Assembly (NCBI RefSeq): GCF_016908375.1
Contig: NZ_JAFBDS010000001.1
Location: forward strand, 248,001 to 312,000
From: Amphibacillus cookii
GTDB lineage: Bacteria; Bacillota; Bacilli; Bacillales; Amphibacillaceae
DNA length: 64,000 bases
Reading direction: 5' to 3'
Position 1 is the first letter of the stretch. Each line of letters starts with the position of its first letter. Shown piece after piece: positions 1 to 8,190 of the stretch. The position numbers were made by a program, and so were the translations under genes. The notes below the pieces were generated by a model, which was not told the DNA's origin, made no database searches, and saw nothing but the letters and a program-made list of their open reading frames with translations.

Positions 1-602
1 TGCCCGATATTTCGACCGCCATAAACACGTAAAATGTCTTTGTAGGTCATAAAAATGCTGACTGTTTCATCTTGATCAATGACGCCTTCTAGCTTGTGTT
101 GCGCTTCTTGCGCTTTTTGCTTATAAGCGGCAATCCAATTCTCAGCTTCTTCTTCTCTATTTAACACTTTACCTACTTCAATTAATTGACCATAAACATC
201 GACCGCACTAAAGTCAATAACAACCGTCGGGGCAATCTTGCTAAGTTGCTGAACATCGTCTGGATTTGAAGTAATAATTAAATCTGGATTCAATTCCAAT
301 ACTTTTTCCACATTAACAGGGTGACCAATATCTATCACACCTTCCTGCTGTTCTTCTAAATAATCATTATCTAGTACGTGTGTAGAGGCGCCAATAGGCT
401 TTTGCCCTAGAGCAATCATAGCATCTAAATATTGAGTCGTTACCACTCGCTCTGGTTGCTGAGGAATTTCAACTTCTACTCCAGTTGAGTCTGTGTATAT
501 CCTTGTTTCTGATGCTCCATCTGTTTGATTATTCTGATCGCATCCACTTAAAACAAAAAGAAGGAGAATGAATGGTATTAAAAATTTTTTTAGTTGTTTC
601 AT
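1..602 (-). CDS. Ferric-siderophore ABC transporter binding lipoprotein (3' end cut by window edge)
   Basis: Extracellular solute-binding lipoprotein that should capture an iron(III)-siderophore and hand it to the FecCD permeases encoded upstream. The first 200 codons are present; the C-terminus lies beyond the window. The reading frame begins with ATG at 602 behind a GGAG-type RBS, followed by a hydrophobic leader and a lipobox ending at Cys22 (LSGC). The body has the FecB/FhuD pattern: a PERVV segment followed by a NPDLIITS segment. It is the last visible gene of the minus-strand iron operon and directly follows a second, different binding protein (20 bp gap). The ligand cannot be told from sequence. 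Confidence 0.88.
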   Translation of the reverse strand, partial: MKQLKKFLIPFILLLFVLSGCDQNNQTDGASETRIYTDSTGVEVEIPQQPERVVTTQYLDAMIALGQKPIGASTHVLDNDYLEEQQEGVIDIGHPVNVEKVLELNPDLIITSNPDDVQQLSKIAPTVVIDFSAVDVYGQLIEVGKVLNREEEAENWIAAYKQKAQEAQHKLEGVIDQDETVSIFMTYKDILRVYGGRNIG

Positions 603-622
603 GATTCCGTCTCCTTTTCTAG

Positions 623-1627
623 TTACTGATTGGTGAGCGCATGAAGGACATCGTCTATTTTTCTCGAATCTGCGATCGGACCATTTAGCATCCAATGGCG
701 TGATGATACGGTATAGACATGGCCTGATTTAACAGCAGGAATACTTTGCCAAAGCGTATCTTCTGTTAATTCCTCAAGCATCGCCCAAGCCTGTTCATTA
801 TCTTCCTCGTTTCCTAATGACATACCTGCGGTTACAAATAAATAATCTGCCTCTAAATAAGGTAGCTTCTCTAAGGACATCACGATTCCCCATGCATCAT
901 CATCTTCTTGTTTTTGTAATTCTTGGATTAAGGGACCTGCTTCTAGGCCTAGATGGTTGTCATATAGCACACGAGTATAAGCGAATCCTGGAAATAGTAC
1001 CTGTACGTTTTTTTGAGAAGGTCGAATAAAGGCTACGGTCTTGTTCTCGCCGACTTGATCAATAATTTGTTCTTTTGCTTCTGCAAGCTTTGTATTAAAG
1101 TTTTCGATTATTTGGTACGCTTTGTCTTCTTTTTCAAAGATTTCAGCAATTTTTTGTATCGATGTTTCCCAATCTTCACGATCGAAAGCAAGGGTAGGTG
1201 CTATGTCGGTTAATCTTTCATAAACATCATCCGTACCTGCATGACTTGCATCGACTAAGATCAAATCGGGTTCCTGTGCAAGTATGGCTTCAAAACTATA
1301 ACTCATTCCGGTCGTTTCGATGATTTCAGCATCGTAGTCTATTAACTCATCATGTAGATATTGTCCCTTTGTCGAAGCTGTGGCTAGTATAGGTGCTTCA
1401 AGCGATAACATCATATCTTCAAGACCTAAAACGACGACGCGTTCAGGGTTTTTCGGTACTTCTATTTCCCCTAATTCATGCGTTACTAACTGTGTTTCTG
1501 CATCTGTACCATTATTTGATTTTAAATCGGAAGATGCTTCGGTTGAGTCATCCTTGCTACAACCGAATAATGTTAAAACGATGAATAACATACTAAACCA
1601 AAAGTATAAAGCATTGCTTTTTTTCAT
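623..1627 (-). CDS. Ferric-siderophore ABC transporter binding lipoprotein
   Basis: Full-length 334-residue periplasmic-binding-fold lipoprotein of the FecB/FhuD/FepB class. The signal peptide ends in a lipobox at Cys23 (LFGC). A low-complexity Ser/Asp/Asn linker follows, then a PKNPERVVVLG segment and an EPDLILVDAS segment typical of type III (helical backbone) binding proteins for siderophores or haem. It sits between the reductase gene and a second binding-protein gene on the same strand. The two lipoproteins share only the fold, so they may present different siderophores to one permease pair. Fold and role are well supported; the ligand is unknown. Confidence 0.9.
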   Translation of the reverse strand: MKKSNALYFWFSMLFIVLTLFGCSKDDSTEASSDLKSNNGTDAETQLVTHELGEIEVPKNPERVVVLGLEDMMLSLEAPILATASTKGQYLHDELIDYDAEIIETTGMSYSFEAILAQEPDLILVDASHAGTDDVYERLTDIAPTLAFDREDWETSIQKIAEIFEKEDKAYQIIENFNTKLAEAKEQIIDQVGENKTVAFIRPSQKNVQVLFPGFAYTRVLYDNHLGLEAGPLIQELQKQEDDDAWGIVMSLEKLPYLEADYLFVTAGMSLGNEEDNEQAWAMLEELTEDTLWQSIPAVKSGHVYTVSSRHWMLNGPIADSRKIDDVLHALTNQ

Positions 1628-1704
1628 TGTTAGTTACACTCCTTCATATGGTGGAATTCCTGTTGTTTTTCCAAAATTGATCATGTCAAATGGCTTTAAG
1701 TACA

Positions 1705-2760
1705 TCACTCTTTTGTGTAGAGATGTTTAATCAATTCACGGTTTTTTTCTTGAAATAAATCATTATGAGACGAGACCCGTCCTCTATTATTTGCATCTGG
1801 ATCAATGTAAAGTTTAGCCATGTTTACGGCATTACCTGCTTCCTGAAAAGCACCAGCAATTAACTTGAATTTGCCTTCATGGTCGACAATATCACCCGCA
1901 GCAAACAGACCTGGAACAGAGGTTTCGCACATTGGGGAAGCAGCTATACGATATTCTTCTGTTACCTTCACGTCCACACCACTTTGGGTTAGAAGTGCTG
2001 TGTCGCGCTCATAGCCATGATTAATGATGACTTCATCAACCTCAATATTGAAGATAGACGCATCTTCCTTATTGATCAACTCAACAGAGGTAATTTGATC
2101 ATGAGCATGATCTGCAATCAATTTATTAATCGATGTTTTTAACAACAGTTCAACCGAGCTGTTTTGTAATTTTTTCACTTCTGCTTCGTGCCCTTTCAAC
2201 GCTTCGTTTCGATACGTAAGATAGACCTTTTTCGCAATAGGCTCTAGTTCATTTGCCCAATCGATGGCTACATTACCACCACCTGAAATAAGCACCGTTT
2301 TTCCATGAAACTTAGACAAGGATGTCACGGTATAATGCAAATTGCTAACTTCAAAACGATTTGCTCCTTCCAGTTCTAACCGTGATGGGGTAATAATACC
2401 GCCCCCAACGGCTAAGATCACTGTTTTAGAAATATGCTGTTCACCACTTGCTGTTTCAATAAGAAAGAGATCTTGATCATCTTTTTCAATCGCTGTTACT
2501 TTTTCACCTAAAACAATTTCCGGATCAAAGGTTTTCGCTTGCTGAACCATCTGTTCAATAAGCTGTTCACCCGTAATCGGCGTCATACCACCTATATCCC
2601 AAATTAGCTTTTCTGGATACACATGAACTTTCCCACCTAGAAATGTGTGATACTCAATAATTTTAGTCTTCATTTCTCTCAATCCACTATAAAAAGCTGA
2701 ATATAGTCCAGCTGGACCACCACCAATGATCGTTACATCATATATTTGTTCTGAATTCAT
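1705..2760 (-). CDS. Ferredoxin-NADP reductase, thioredoxin-reductase-like (type 2 / YumC-like)
   Basis: FAD-dependent NADPH oxidoreductase of 351 residues. An N-terminal FAD Rossmann motif (GGGPAG, about residues 13-18) and a central NADPH motif (GGGNVAID, about 160) are visible, and the CxxC redox pair of true thioredoxin reductases is absent. This is the pattern of Bacillus-type ferredoxin/flavodoxin-NADP reductases. In B. subtilis the homologue YumC supplies reduced ferredoxin or flavodoxin. Here the gene lies inside a Fur-boxed siderophore operon, so a role in reductive release of iron is a reasonable inference, not shown. The start ATG is preceded by an AAAGGAG RBS. A structured repeat separates it from the upstream permease gene. 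Confidence 0.88.
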   Translation of the reverse strand: MNSEQIYDVTIIGGGPAGLYSAFYSGLREMKTKIIEYHTFLGGKVHVYPEKLIWDIGGMTPITGEQLIEQMVQQAKTFDPEIVLGEKVTAIEKDDQDLFLIETASGEQHISKTVILAVGGGIITPSRLELEGANRFEVSNLHYTVTSLSKFHGKTVLISGGGNVAIDWANELEPIAKKVYLTYRNEALKGHEAEVKKLQNSSVELLLKTSINKLIADHAHDQITSVELINKEDASIFNIEVDEVIINHGYERDTALLTQSGVDVKVTEEYRIAASPMCETSVPGLFAAGDIVDHEGKFKLIAGAFQEAGNAVNMAKLYIDPDANNRGRVSSHNDLFQEKNRELIKHLYTKE

Positions 2761-2793
2761 ACGATCTACTCCTTTATAAATAGTAATAAAAAG

Positions 2794-2956
2794 TTATCAT
2801 AGATAACCGTCTGTAAATTCTGTAAAACGTCCGTTGAAAAATAGAGTGCAGAGAAGTTATTCAGGCGGGAGATAACACCCGCTCAAGCCATAATGCACTT
2901 AGCTACCAATCAGTGAGAGAAGAACGGAAACCCTACTGATTGAAACGTTCGTTTTA
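2794..2956 (+). repeat. bcr1-like structured repeat, copy 1 (short form, diverged)
   Basis: Member of the dispersed family in this window. It begins TTATCATAGATAACCG and ends with the CAATCAGTG / CTACTGATTG hairpin and TTCGTTTTA. It lies inside the minus-strand iron operon, and its last bases (2954-2956, TTA on +) are the stop codon of the upstream-transcribed permease. The middle part is rearranged relative to other copies. Confidence 0.8.
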
Positions 2957-3991
2957 CGCTTTTGATTTTGCTAGTAAATATAAGAAATAAGGCGCACCAA
3001 TTACCGCTACAACGATTCCTGCTGGGATTTCAGATGGCTGAATAAACCAGCGACCAATTGTGTCTGCAATTAGCAGTAACAATGCCCCTAGTGCTGCAGA
3101 AGCCGGAATAACGAATTGATGTTTTCCGCCGACTAACTGACGGGCTAAATGTGGAGCGATCAGTCCGATAAAGCCAATGCCACCGCTTACCGATACACTT
3201 GATCCTGCCAATGCCACTGCAGCAGCAAGTAAGAACAATCGCTCTTTTTCAATATTAACGCCTAGTCCTGTTGCTGTGACTTCACCAAGGTTGAGGATAT
3301 TTAATACACGAGCTTTTACAAAAATATAAGGAATCAAGATTAATAACCATGGAAGCAATGAAAGGACAAACATCCAGTTCGATCCCCAGATACTTCCGGC
3401 TAACCACACCGCAACAAATTGATAATTCTCTGGAGTCAAGCGTAAGGTTAATATGATCATGGCAGCACTAATCCCAGCTGCGATAGCCACACCCGTCAAC
3501 ATTAATCTTGTGGGTGATATGCCTTCCCCACGCTTATAAGAGAGCACGTAAATAAGAGTAGCTGTTACGCCAGCCCCTATGAAGGCTAAAAGTGGAAGAA
3601 ACATAACAGGAACATCGGATGTTGAAGGGAAAAAAGAAATAAACAGAACAACTGCCAATCCTGCTCCGGAGTTAATCCCTAATATCCCTGGGTCTGCTAA
3701 TGGGTTACCTGAAACACCCTGCAGGACACAACCAGCTAAGGCAAGTCCCATTCCTACCAAAATTGAAATCACGATTCTTGGTAGACGGAATTCAAACAAA
3801 GTCAAGTTTTGTTGCTCTGTTCCCATTCCAATCAGTGTTTCAAGCAACTGTAAAGGGGAAAGTCTAATATACCCTGTATTCATACTAATGATAAATGAGA
3901 CAAAGATGAAAAAAAGGATGATCAATATTGTATAAACCTTACGCTTATGTCTATTTTTTTGGTACGTGGAAATATACGGTTTATTGATCAC
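2954..3991 (-). CDS. FecCD-family ferric-siderophore ABC permease (second subunit)
   Basis: Polytopic inner membrane protein of 345 residues with the FecCD/BtuC signature: an early GxxLALAGxxLQGVxxNPLADPGILG segment (about residues 80-105) and a late GFIGLIAPHLAR segment that couples to the ATPase. About nine or ten hydrophobic segments are visible, including one near residues 20-42. It overlaps the end of the other permease gene by 4 bases, so the two are translationally coupled and probably form the heterodimeric channel. The stop codon is contributed by the edge of the adjacent repeat element. Confidence 0.92.
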   Translation of the reverse strand: MINKPYISTYQKNRHKRKVYTILIILFFIFVSFIISMNTGYIRLSPLQLLETLIGMGTEQQNLTLFEFRLPRIVISILVGMGLALAGCVLQGVSGNPLADPGILGINSGAGLAVVLFISFFPSTSDVPVMFLPLLAFIGAGVTATLIYVLSYKRGEGISPTRLMLTGVAIAAGISAAMIILTLRLTPENYQFVAVWLAGSIWGSNWMFVLSLLPWLLILIPYIFVKARVLNILNLGEVTATGLGVNIEKERLFLLAAAVALAGSSVSVSGGIGFIGLIAPHLARQLVGGKHQFVIPASAALGALLLLIADTIGRWFIQPSEIPAGIVVAVIGAPYFLYLLAKSKA

Positions 3992-5034
3992 AAGGGTTGC
4001 CCTCCTTTTCTAGTCAAATAAAGAAAGAACGGAACCCCAATGACAGCGATTAAAGCCCCAATGGGTGTTTCCTGAGGTGGGTTAACCATTCTGGCTGCTA
4101 GATCGGCTAGTACGACTAATACCCCTCCTAAAACCGCAGAACATGGTATGATCCAGCGGTAATCATAACCGACAAGAAAACGGGTGATATGTGGGATAAC
4201 CAGACCGACAAAACCTACTGCACCGATAACGGATACAGCTGAACCTGCCAAAATTAAAATAATAAGGGTCCCAAAAAGTTTAATCATTCCTGTTTTTTGA
4301 CCAAGTCCCACCGCTATTTCTTCACCTAGGCTAAGAAGTGTAATTGATTTGGATAGAACGATTGCTCCTAGAATAGCTAGTATGACCCATGGTGACATAA
4401 TTTTTATATTTTCCCATTTAGCACCTGAAACGCCACCTGCATTCCAAAATGCTAAATCTTGATTGATGCGATAATAGATGGCAATGCCTTCACTTAATGC
4501 GACAAGCAAAGCAGTTACAGCCGCACCGGCTAACACAAGCCGCATAGGTGTTAATCCCCCTTTAGCTAGGGATCCTACACCAAAAACAAGCCCCGCGCCA
4601 AGAGCTGCACCGACAAATGCAAAGAGTATGATATACAGATAAGACAGTCCAGGGAAGAAAGCAAAACAAATAGCTAGCATAAAAGCTGCTCCAGCATTCA
4701 AACCTAGTAGTCCTGGATCGGCCAAAGGATTTCGTGTCATACCTTGCATAATTGATCCGGAAACAGCAAGGCTTGCACCTACGAGTGCTGCGCCAATAAC
4801 TCGCGGAAGACGAGTTTCTTGAATGATTTGATGGGGTACAAGTGTAGAATCATATTGGAACACAGCTGACCAGACGGTCCTCACATCAATTTCTGCTGCT
4901 CCCATAGAAACAGATATTCCAATTGCCAGTAATAATCCAATGATTCCACCAATAAGAATGATGGTGGCTATGACGGGACGAGACGCTAGTCCCTTTTTCT
5001 TTACTTCTAATGATTGTTCTACGTATTCTGACAT
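3988..5034 (-). CDS. FecCD-family ferric-siderophore ABC permease (first subunit)
   Basis: 348-residue membrane permease with the same landmarks as its neighbour: a GSIMQGMTRNPLADPGLLG segment near residues 88-106 and the ATPase-coupling GFVGLVIPHITR segment near 270. Translation begins at ATG 5034, 44 bp after the ATPase gene, and ends overlapping the next permease start by 4 bases. Together with the ATPase at 5079-5861 and the binding lipoproteins at 1-1627 it forms a complete importer. Regulation is probably iron repression through the Fur box upstream of the ATPase gene. Confidence 0.92.
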   Translation of the reverse strand: MSEYVEQSLEVKKKGLASRPVIATIILIGGIIGLLLAIGISVSMGAAEIDVRTVWSAVFQYDSTLVPHQIIQETRLPRVIGAALVGASLAVSGSIMQGMTRNPLADPGLLGLNAGAAFMLAICFAFFPGLSYLYIILFAFVGAALGAGLVFGVGSLAKGGLTPMRLVLAGAAVTALLVALSEGIAIYYRINQDLAFWNAGGVSGAKWENIKIMSPWVILAILGAIVLSKSITLLSLGEEIAVGLGQKTGMIKLFGTLIILILAGSAVSVIGAVGFVGLVIPHITRFLVGYDYRWIIPCSAVLGGVLVVLADLAARMVNPPQETPIGALIAVIGVPFFLYLTRKGGQPL

Positions 5035-5078
5035 TTATTTCACCCTGATTTTTTATTCTTTAACGTGTGTTCAGCTGA

Positions 5079-5861
5079 TTAATTCAATGTATAAGATAGA
5101 TATATAGGATTATTACTAAATGGACAGGTTGACATTGTTGCTTCAATGTCAAAAATGGCTTTCAAATTAGATCGGGTCATCACTTGCTTAGGTGTCCCTT
5201 CTTCGATAATTGCTCCATTTCTCATAGCAATCAGGTTATGAGAGACTCTCGATGCATGATTTAGATCGTGGAGTACCATGACAATTGTCCTTTTTTGTTC
5301 TTTATTCAATTTCTGAAGCAACAATAAAATGTCCAGTTGATGTGCTAAATCTAAGTAGGTTGTCGGCTCATCCAGTATAAGAATCTCTGTATCTTGAGCG
5401 AGTGCCATAGCAATCCAAACCCGTTGCCGTTGTCCACCTGATAAAGCTTCAACAGATCTATCTTTTAACGCATTTAATCCCGTTGCTTCAATCGCCCAAT
5501 TAATATGTTTCAGATCGTCTACTTTTAATGTACCCAAGCCCGTCTGATAAGGAAATCTACCATAAGAAATCAGTTCGTATACGGTGAGACCAGTAGGAAC
5601 TTGAGACGATTGAGGTAAAATAGCCATTTTTTTCGCCACTTCTTTGGTTGAGAGCAGTTGAATGGCTTTACCATCTAAATACACTGCTCCTTTCTGTGTC
5701 TTTAATATCCGTGCGATTGCTTTTAATAAAGTCGATTTTCCACAACCATTTGCCCCGACGATTGTTGTCATTTTTTTCTCGGGTATTTCAACACTTAAGT
5801 CGTCAAGAATGATAAGGTTTGAGTAGCCTACCTTAACTTGATCAATAGCAAGAGTTGGCAT
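5079..5861 (-). CDS. Ferric-siderophore ABC transporter ATP-binding protein (FhuC/FecE-like)
   Basis: Cytoplasmic ATPase of about 260 residues that powers the FecCD permeases. Visible motifs are Walker A GANGCGKST (residues 36-44), the ABC signature LSGGQRQR (140-147) and Walker B ILILDEPT (160-167). I place the start at ATG 5861 because the GGAGG RBS sits 8 bases before it. A GTG nine bases upstream is in frame but directly abuts the RBS. This is the promoter-proximal gene of the minus-strand iron operon and lies just downstream of a near-perfect Fur box. Confidence 0.93.
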   Translation of the reverse strand: MPTLAIDQVKVGYSNLIILDDLSVEIPEKKMTTIVGANGCGKSTLLKAIARILKTQKGAVYLDGKAIQLLSTKEVAKKMAILPQSSQVPTGLTVYELISYGRFPYQTGLGTLKVDDLKHINWAIEATGLNALKDRSVEALSGGQRQRVWIAMALAQDTEILILDEPTTYLDLAHQLDILLLLQKLNKEQKRTIVMVLHDLNHASRVSHNLIAMRNGAIIEEGTPKQVMTRSNLKAIFDIEATMSTCPFSNNPIYLSYTLN

Positions 5862-5884
5862 AATAAGCACCTCCCTTTAGTGAT

Positions 5885-5903
5885 AATAATGATAATCATT
5901 ATC
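5885..5903. promoter_or_regulatory. Fur box upstream of the siderophore operon
   Basis: A 19-bp palindromic run of the GATAATGATAATCATTATC type, with 18 of 19 positions matching the classical Fur consensus (first base A instead of G). It lies about 25 bp upstream of the ATPase start codon, where it would cover the operon promoter. This predicts repression of the whole iron operon in iron-replete cells. Confidence 0.9.
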
Positions 5904-6146
5904 AATTATACATAAATTTATTGAAAATTCAACATTATTTACTAATTAATCGATCAACATTAGATTGACATCCTATTATTTACTAGGAATTACCCCCACC
6001 TAAATGGGAGCTAAAGATTATAGTTCTGAGGAATCGAGACGGTTTCAGTAAAGTTATATCGGTGCGATCTGCGATGTTAAAAATCCATCAGATAAATTAA
6101 GAAAGAATGAATAGAAGGTATTTTATATCAAAGCGCGTTAAAAGCT

Positions 6147-6341
6147 TTTATCACCAGATAACCATCCGTAAAAACGCCCGTCAAAGAGATAAATCTATTT
6201 AGGTGGGTGATAACGGACGCTAATGTCTTGTGTCAGTTTCACTACCAATCATTGGGTGGGTAAGATCGTAGACTAAAACCGTCACGTCTGCATGAGCTAC
6301 ATTCTGTAGCTCTCCGACCACTGATAGAAGGTTCGTTTTAT
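6147..6341 (+). repeat. bcr1-like structured repeat, copy 2 (long form)
   Basis: Starts TTTATCACCAGATAACC and ends GGTTCGTTTTAT. The CATCCGT / ACGGACG closing arms and the CCCG / GGGTG stem are visible. It carries the extra GTAGACTAAAACCG module of the long form, here with the GCCAC hairpin partly deleted. It ends 18 bp before the -35 of the CoA-disulfide reductase promoter. The rest of the 590-bp gap (5904-6146) shows no gene. Confidence 0.85.
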
Positions 6342-6358
6342 TAACTAGCATAATAGAC

Positions 6359-6387
6359 TTGCTTTTATATACCCCTAATGGTATTAT
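6359..6387 (+). promoter_or_regulatory. Probable sigma-A promoter of the CoA-disulfide reductase gene
   Basis: TTGCTT (6359-6364), 17-bp spacer, TATTAT (6382-6387), located 65 bp before the start codon and just after the repeat element. Sequence inference only. Confidence 0.5.
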
Positions 6388-6452
6388 AGTTGTTGTGAAG
6401 TTATGCACGAATATTAGTCGAGAGCTAAGGTGAAATTAAGGAGGCGTATTTT

Positions 6453-8147
6453 ATGAGTAAACGCATATTAATAGTAGGTGGTGTTGCGGGTGGCGCTTCG
6501 GTCGCTGCACGTGTTCGCCGTCTTGATGAGCATGCAGAAATTGTTATGTTTGAACGGGGACCACATGTTTCATTTTCAAATTGCGCTTTGCCCTACCATC
6601 TGAGTGGGGAGATTGAAACGAGCGATAAGCTTGTTTTAATGAGCCCAGAAAAATTTGCGAAGCAGTACCGTATCGATGCAAAGACGAATACAGAAGTGAT
6701 TGAAGTTTACCCTAATCAAAAAACGATTGAAGTTAAAAATCTACTTACCCATGAAGTAAAAAAAGAAAAATATGACTTTTTGGTCTTGTCTCCTGGTGCG
6801 AGTCCAATTGTTCCTAAATTAAAAGGTGTTGAATCTGATCATGTTTTTACGGTGCGTAATGTCGTTGATATTGAGAAGTTGAATCAATATCTTCAAGGTG
6901 AATCGATTGAGGAAGTCGCTGTTATTGGCGGTGGCTTTATTGGTTTAGAAGTTGCTGAAAACCTCGTTTATGCAGGAAAAAAAGTGACGCTTATTGAAGC
7001 ACAAGACCAAGTGATGGCTCCATTTGATCATGATATGGTTCAGATCTTACACAAAGAAATTGTTGATCATGATATGACGCTTGTTTTAAATGATGGTATT
7101 GAAGCCGTTGAATCCGATCACGTTGTGCTCCAGTCTGGGAAAAAGATAACAGCACATGCTGTCGTGATGGCGATTGGCGTTCGTCCAGAAATTGGTTTAG
7201 CAAAACAGGCAGGACTGGAACTTGGTGCAACGGGGGGGATTCAAGTCAATCACAACTATCAAACTTCTAATCCCTACATCTATGCGGTTGGCGATGCGAT
7301 TGAGGTTCATCATAAAATCACCGGTCAAAAAACACGGTTACCTTTAGCGGGTCCAGCACAGCGGCAAGCGCGAGCAGCTGCTGGTCATATGTATGGTATT
7401 CCACATCAACATACAGGTGTGATTGGATCATCTGCTATTAAAGTTTTTGATCTTCATGCAGCCACTACCGGGATTAACGAACGACTAGCCAAAGCAATGG
7501 GGTTTAATTACGATTTTGTTTATGTTATCCCTACAGATAGGGTGGGGATCATGCCTGAAAGTAACCCACTTCACTTTAAACTCATTTTTGAAGTGCCGAC
7601 GGGGCGGATTTTGGGGGCACAGGCAATTGGAAAAGGGAATGTTGATAAACGGATTGATGTGATTGCAACGATGATTATGATGAATGGAACGTTGGAAGAT
7701 TTGAAAGAACTTGAGCTCTGCTATTCTCCTGTTTTTGGCACAGCAAAAGATGTTGTTAACTTTGCTGCTTTGGTTGGCTTAAATGTTCTAAATCATGTCG
7801 TTAAGCAAGTTAAAGTAACCGAAGTGCGCAAACTCGTAGAAACGGATGCTTTTATTATTGATGCGCGCGAGCCTAATGAATTTGAACGTGGACATTTGAA
7901 AAATGCGATTAATATTCCACTAAGTCAGTTCCGTCAACGCCTTGATGATATTCCAAAAGATCAACCGGTTTATATCCATTGTCGATCAGCGCAACGAAGC
8001 TATAATATGGTTGCTGCGCTACAACAACTTGGTTATGATCACGTTTATAACATCTCAGGTTCATTTTTGGGTATTTCTTTATATGAGTACTTTAATGATT
8101 GCAGTCAATCAAGAGAACCGATTGTTACAGCTTATAATTTTAAATAA
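6453..8147 (+). CDS. CoA-disulfide reductase fused to a rhodanese domain
   Basis: A 564-residue flavoprotein. Residues 1 to about 445 are a pyridine nucleotide-disulfide oxidoreductase with FAD motif GGVAGGASVAAR, the single redox cysteine in the SFSNCALPYH motif (Cys44), and an NAD(P)H motif GGGFIGLE near 158. Residues 460-550 form a rhodanese domain with active loop CRSAQRS (Cys510). Characterised fusions of this kind reduce CoA disulfide or CoA/protein persulfides with NAD(P)H. In low-GC Firmicutes, where CoA or bacillithiol often replaces glutathione, they serve thiol and sulfane-sulfur homeostasis. An AAGGAGG RBS precedes ATG 6453, and a strong hairpin terminator follows. It is monocistronic. 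Confidence 0.93.
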   Translation: MSKRILIVGGVAGGASVAARVRRLDEHAEIVMFERGPHVSFSNCALPYHLSGEIETSDKLVLMSPEKFAKQYRIDAKTNTEVIEVYPNQKTIEVKNLLTHEVKKEKYDFLVLSPGASPIVPKLKGVESDHVFTVRNVVDIEKLNQYLQGESIEEVAVIGGGFIGLEVAENLVYAGKKVTLIEAQDQVMAPFDHDMVQILHKEIVDHDMTLVLNDGIEAVESDHVVLQSGKKITAHAVVMAIGVRPEIGLAKQAGLELGATGGIQVNHNYQTSNPYIYAVGDAIEVHHKITGQKTRLPLAGPAQRQARAAAGHMYGIPHQHTGVIGSSAIKVFDLHAATTGINERLAKAMGFNYDFVYVIPTDRVGIMPESNPLHFKLIFEVPTGRILGAQAIGKGNVDKRIDVIATMIMMNGTLEDLKELELCYSPVFGTAKDVVNFAALVGLNVLNHVVKQVKVTEVRKLVETDAFIIDAREPNEFERGHLKNAINIPLSQFRQRLDDIPKDQPVYIHCRSAQRSYNMVAALQQLGYDHVYNISGSFLGISLYEYFNDCSQSREPIVTAYNFK

Positions 8148-8149
8148 GT

Positions 8150-8186
8150 AAAACCAGTGCACAGGTTGTCTATGTGCACTGGTTTT
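8150..8186. terminator. Bidirectional intrinsic terminator
   Basis: A perfect 14-bp stem, AAAACCAGTGCACA at 8150 and its complement at 8173, with a 9-base loop and T/A-rich flanks. It lies between the convergent reductase and hydrolase genes and can serve both. Confidence 0.85.
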
Positions 8187-8190
8187 ATTG

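Noticed and set aside
6220-6408. Minus-strand open frame of 62 codons
   Set aside because: It lies almost entirely within a copy of the structured repeat and has no RBS; the frame is a by-product of the repeat sequence.
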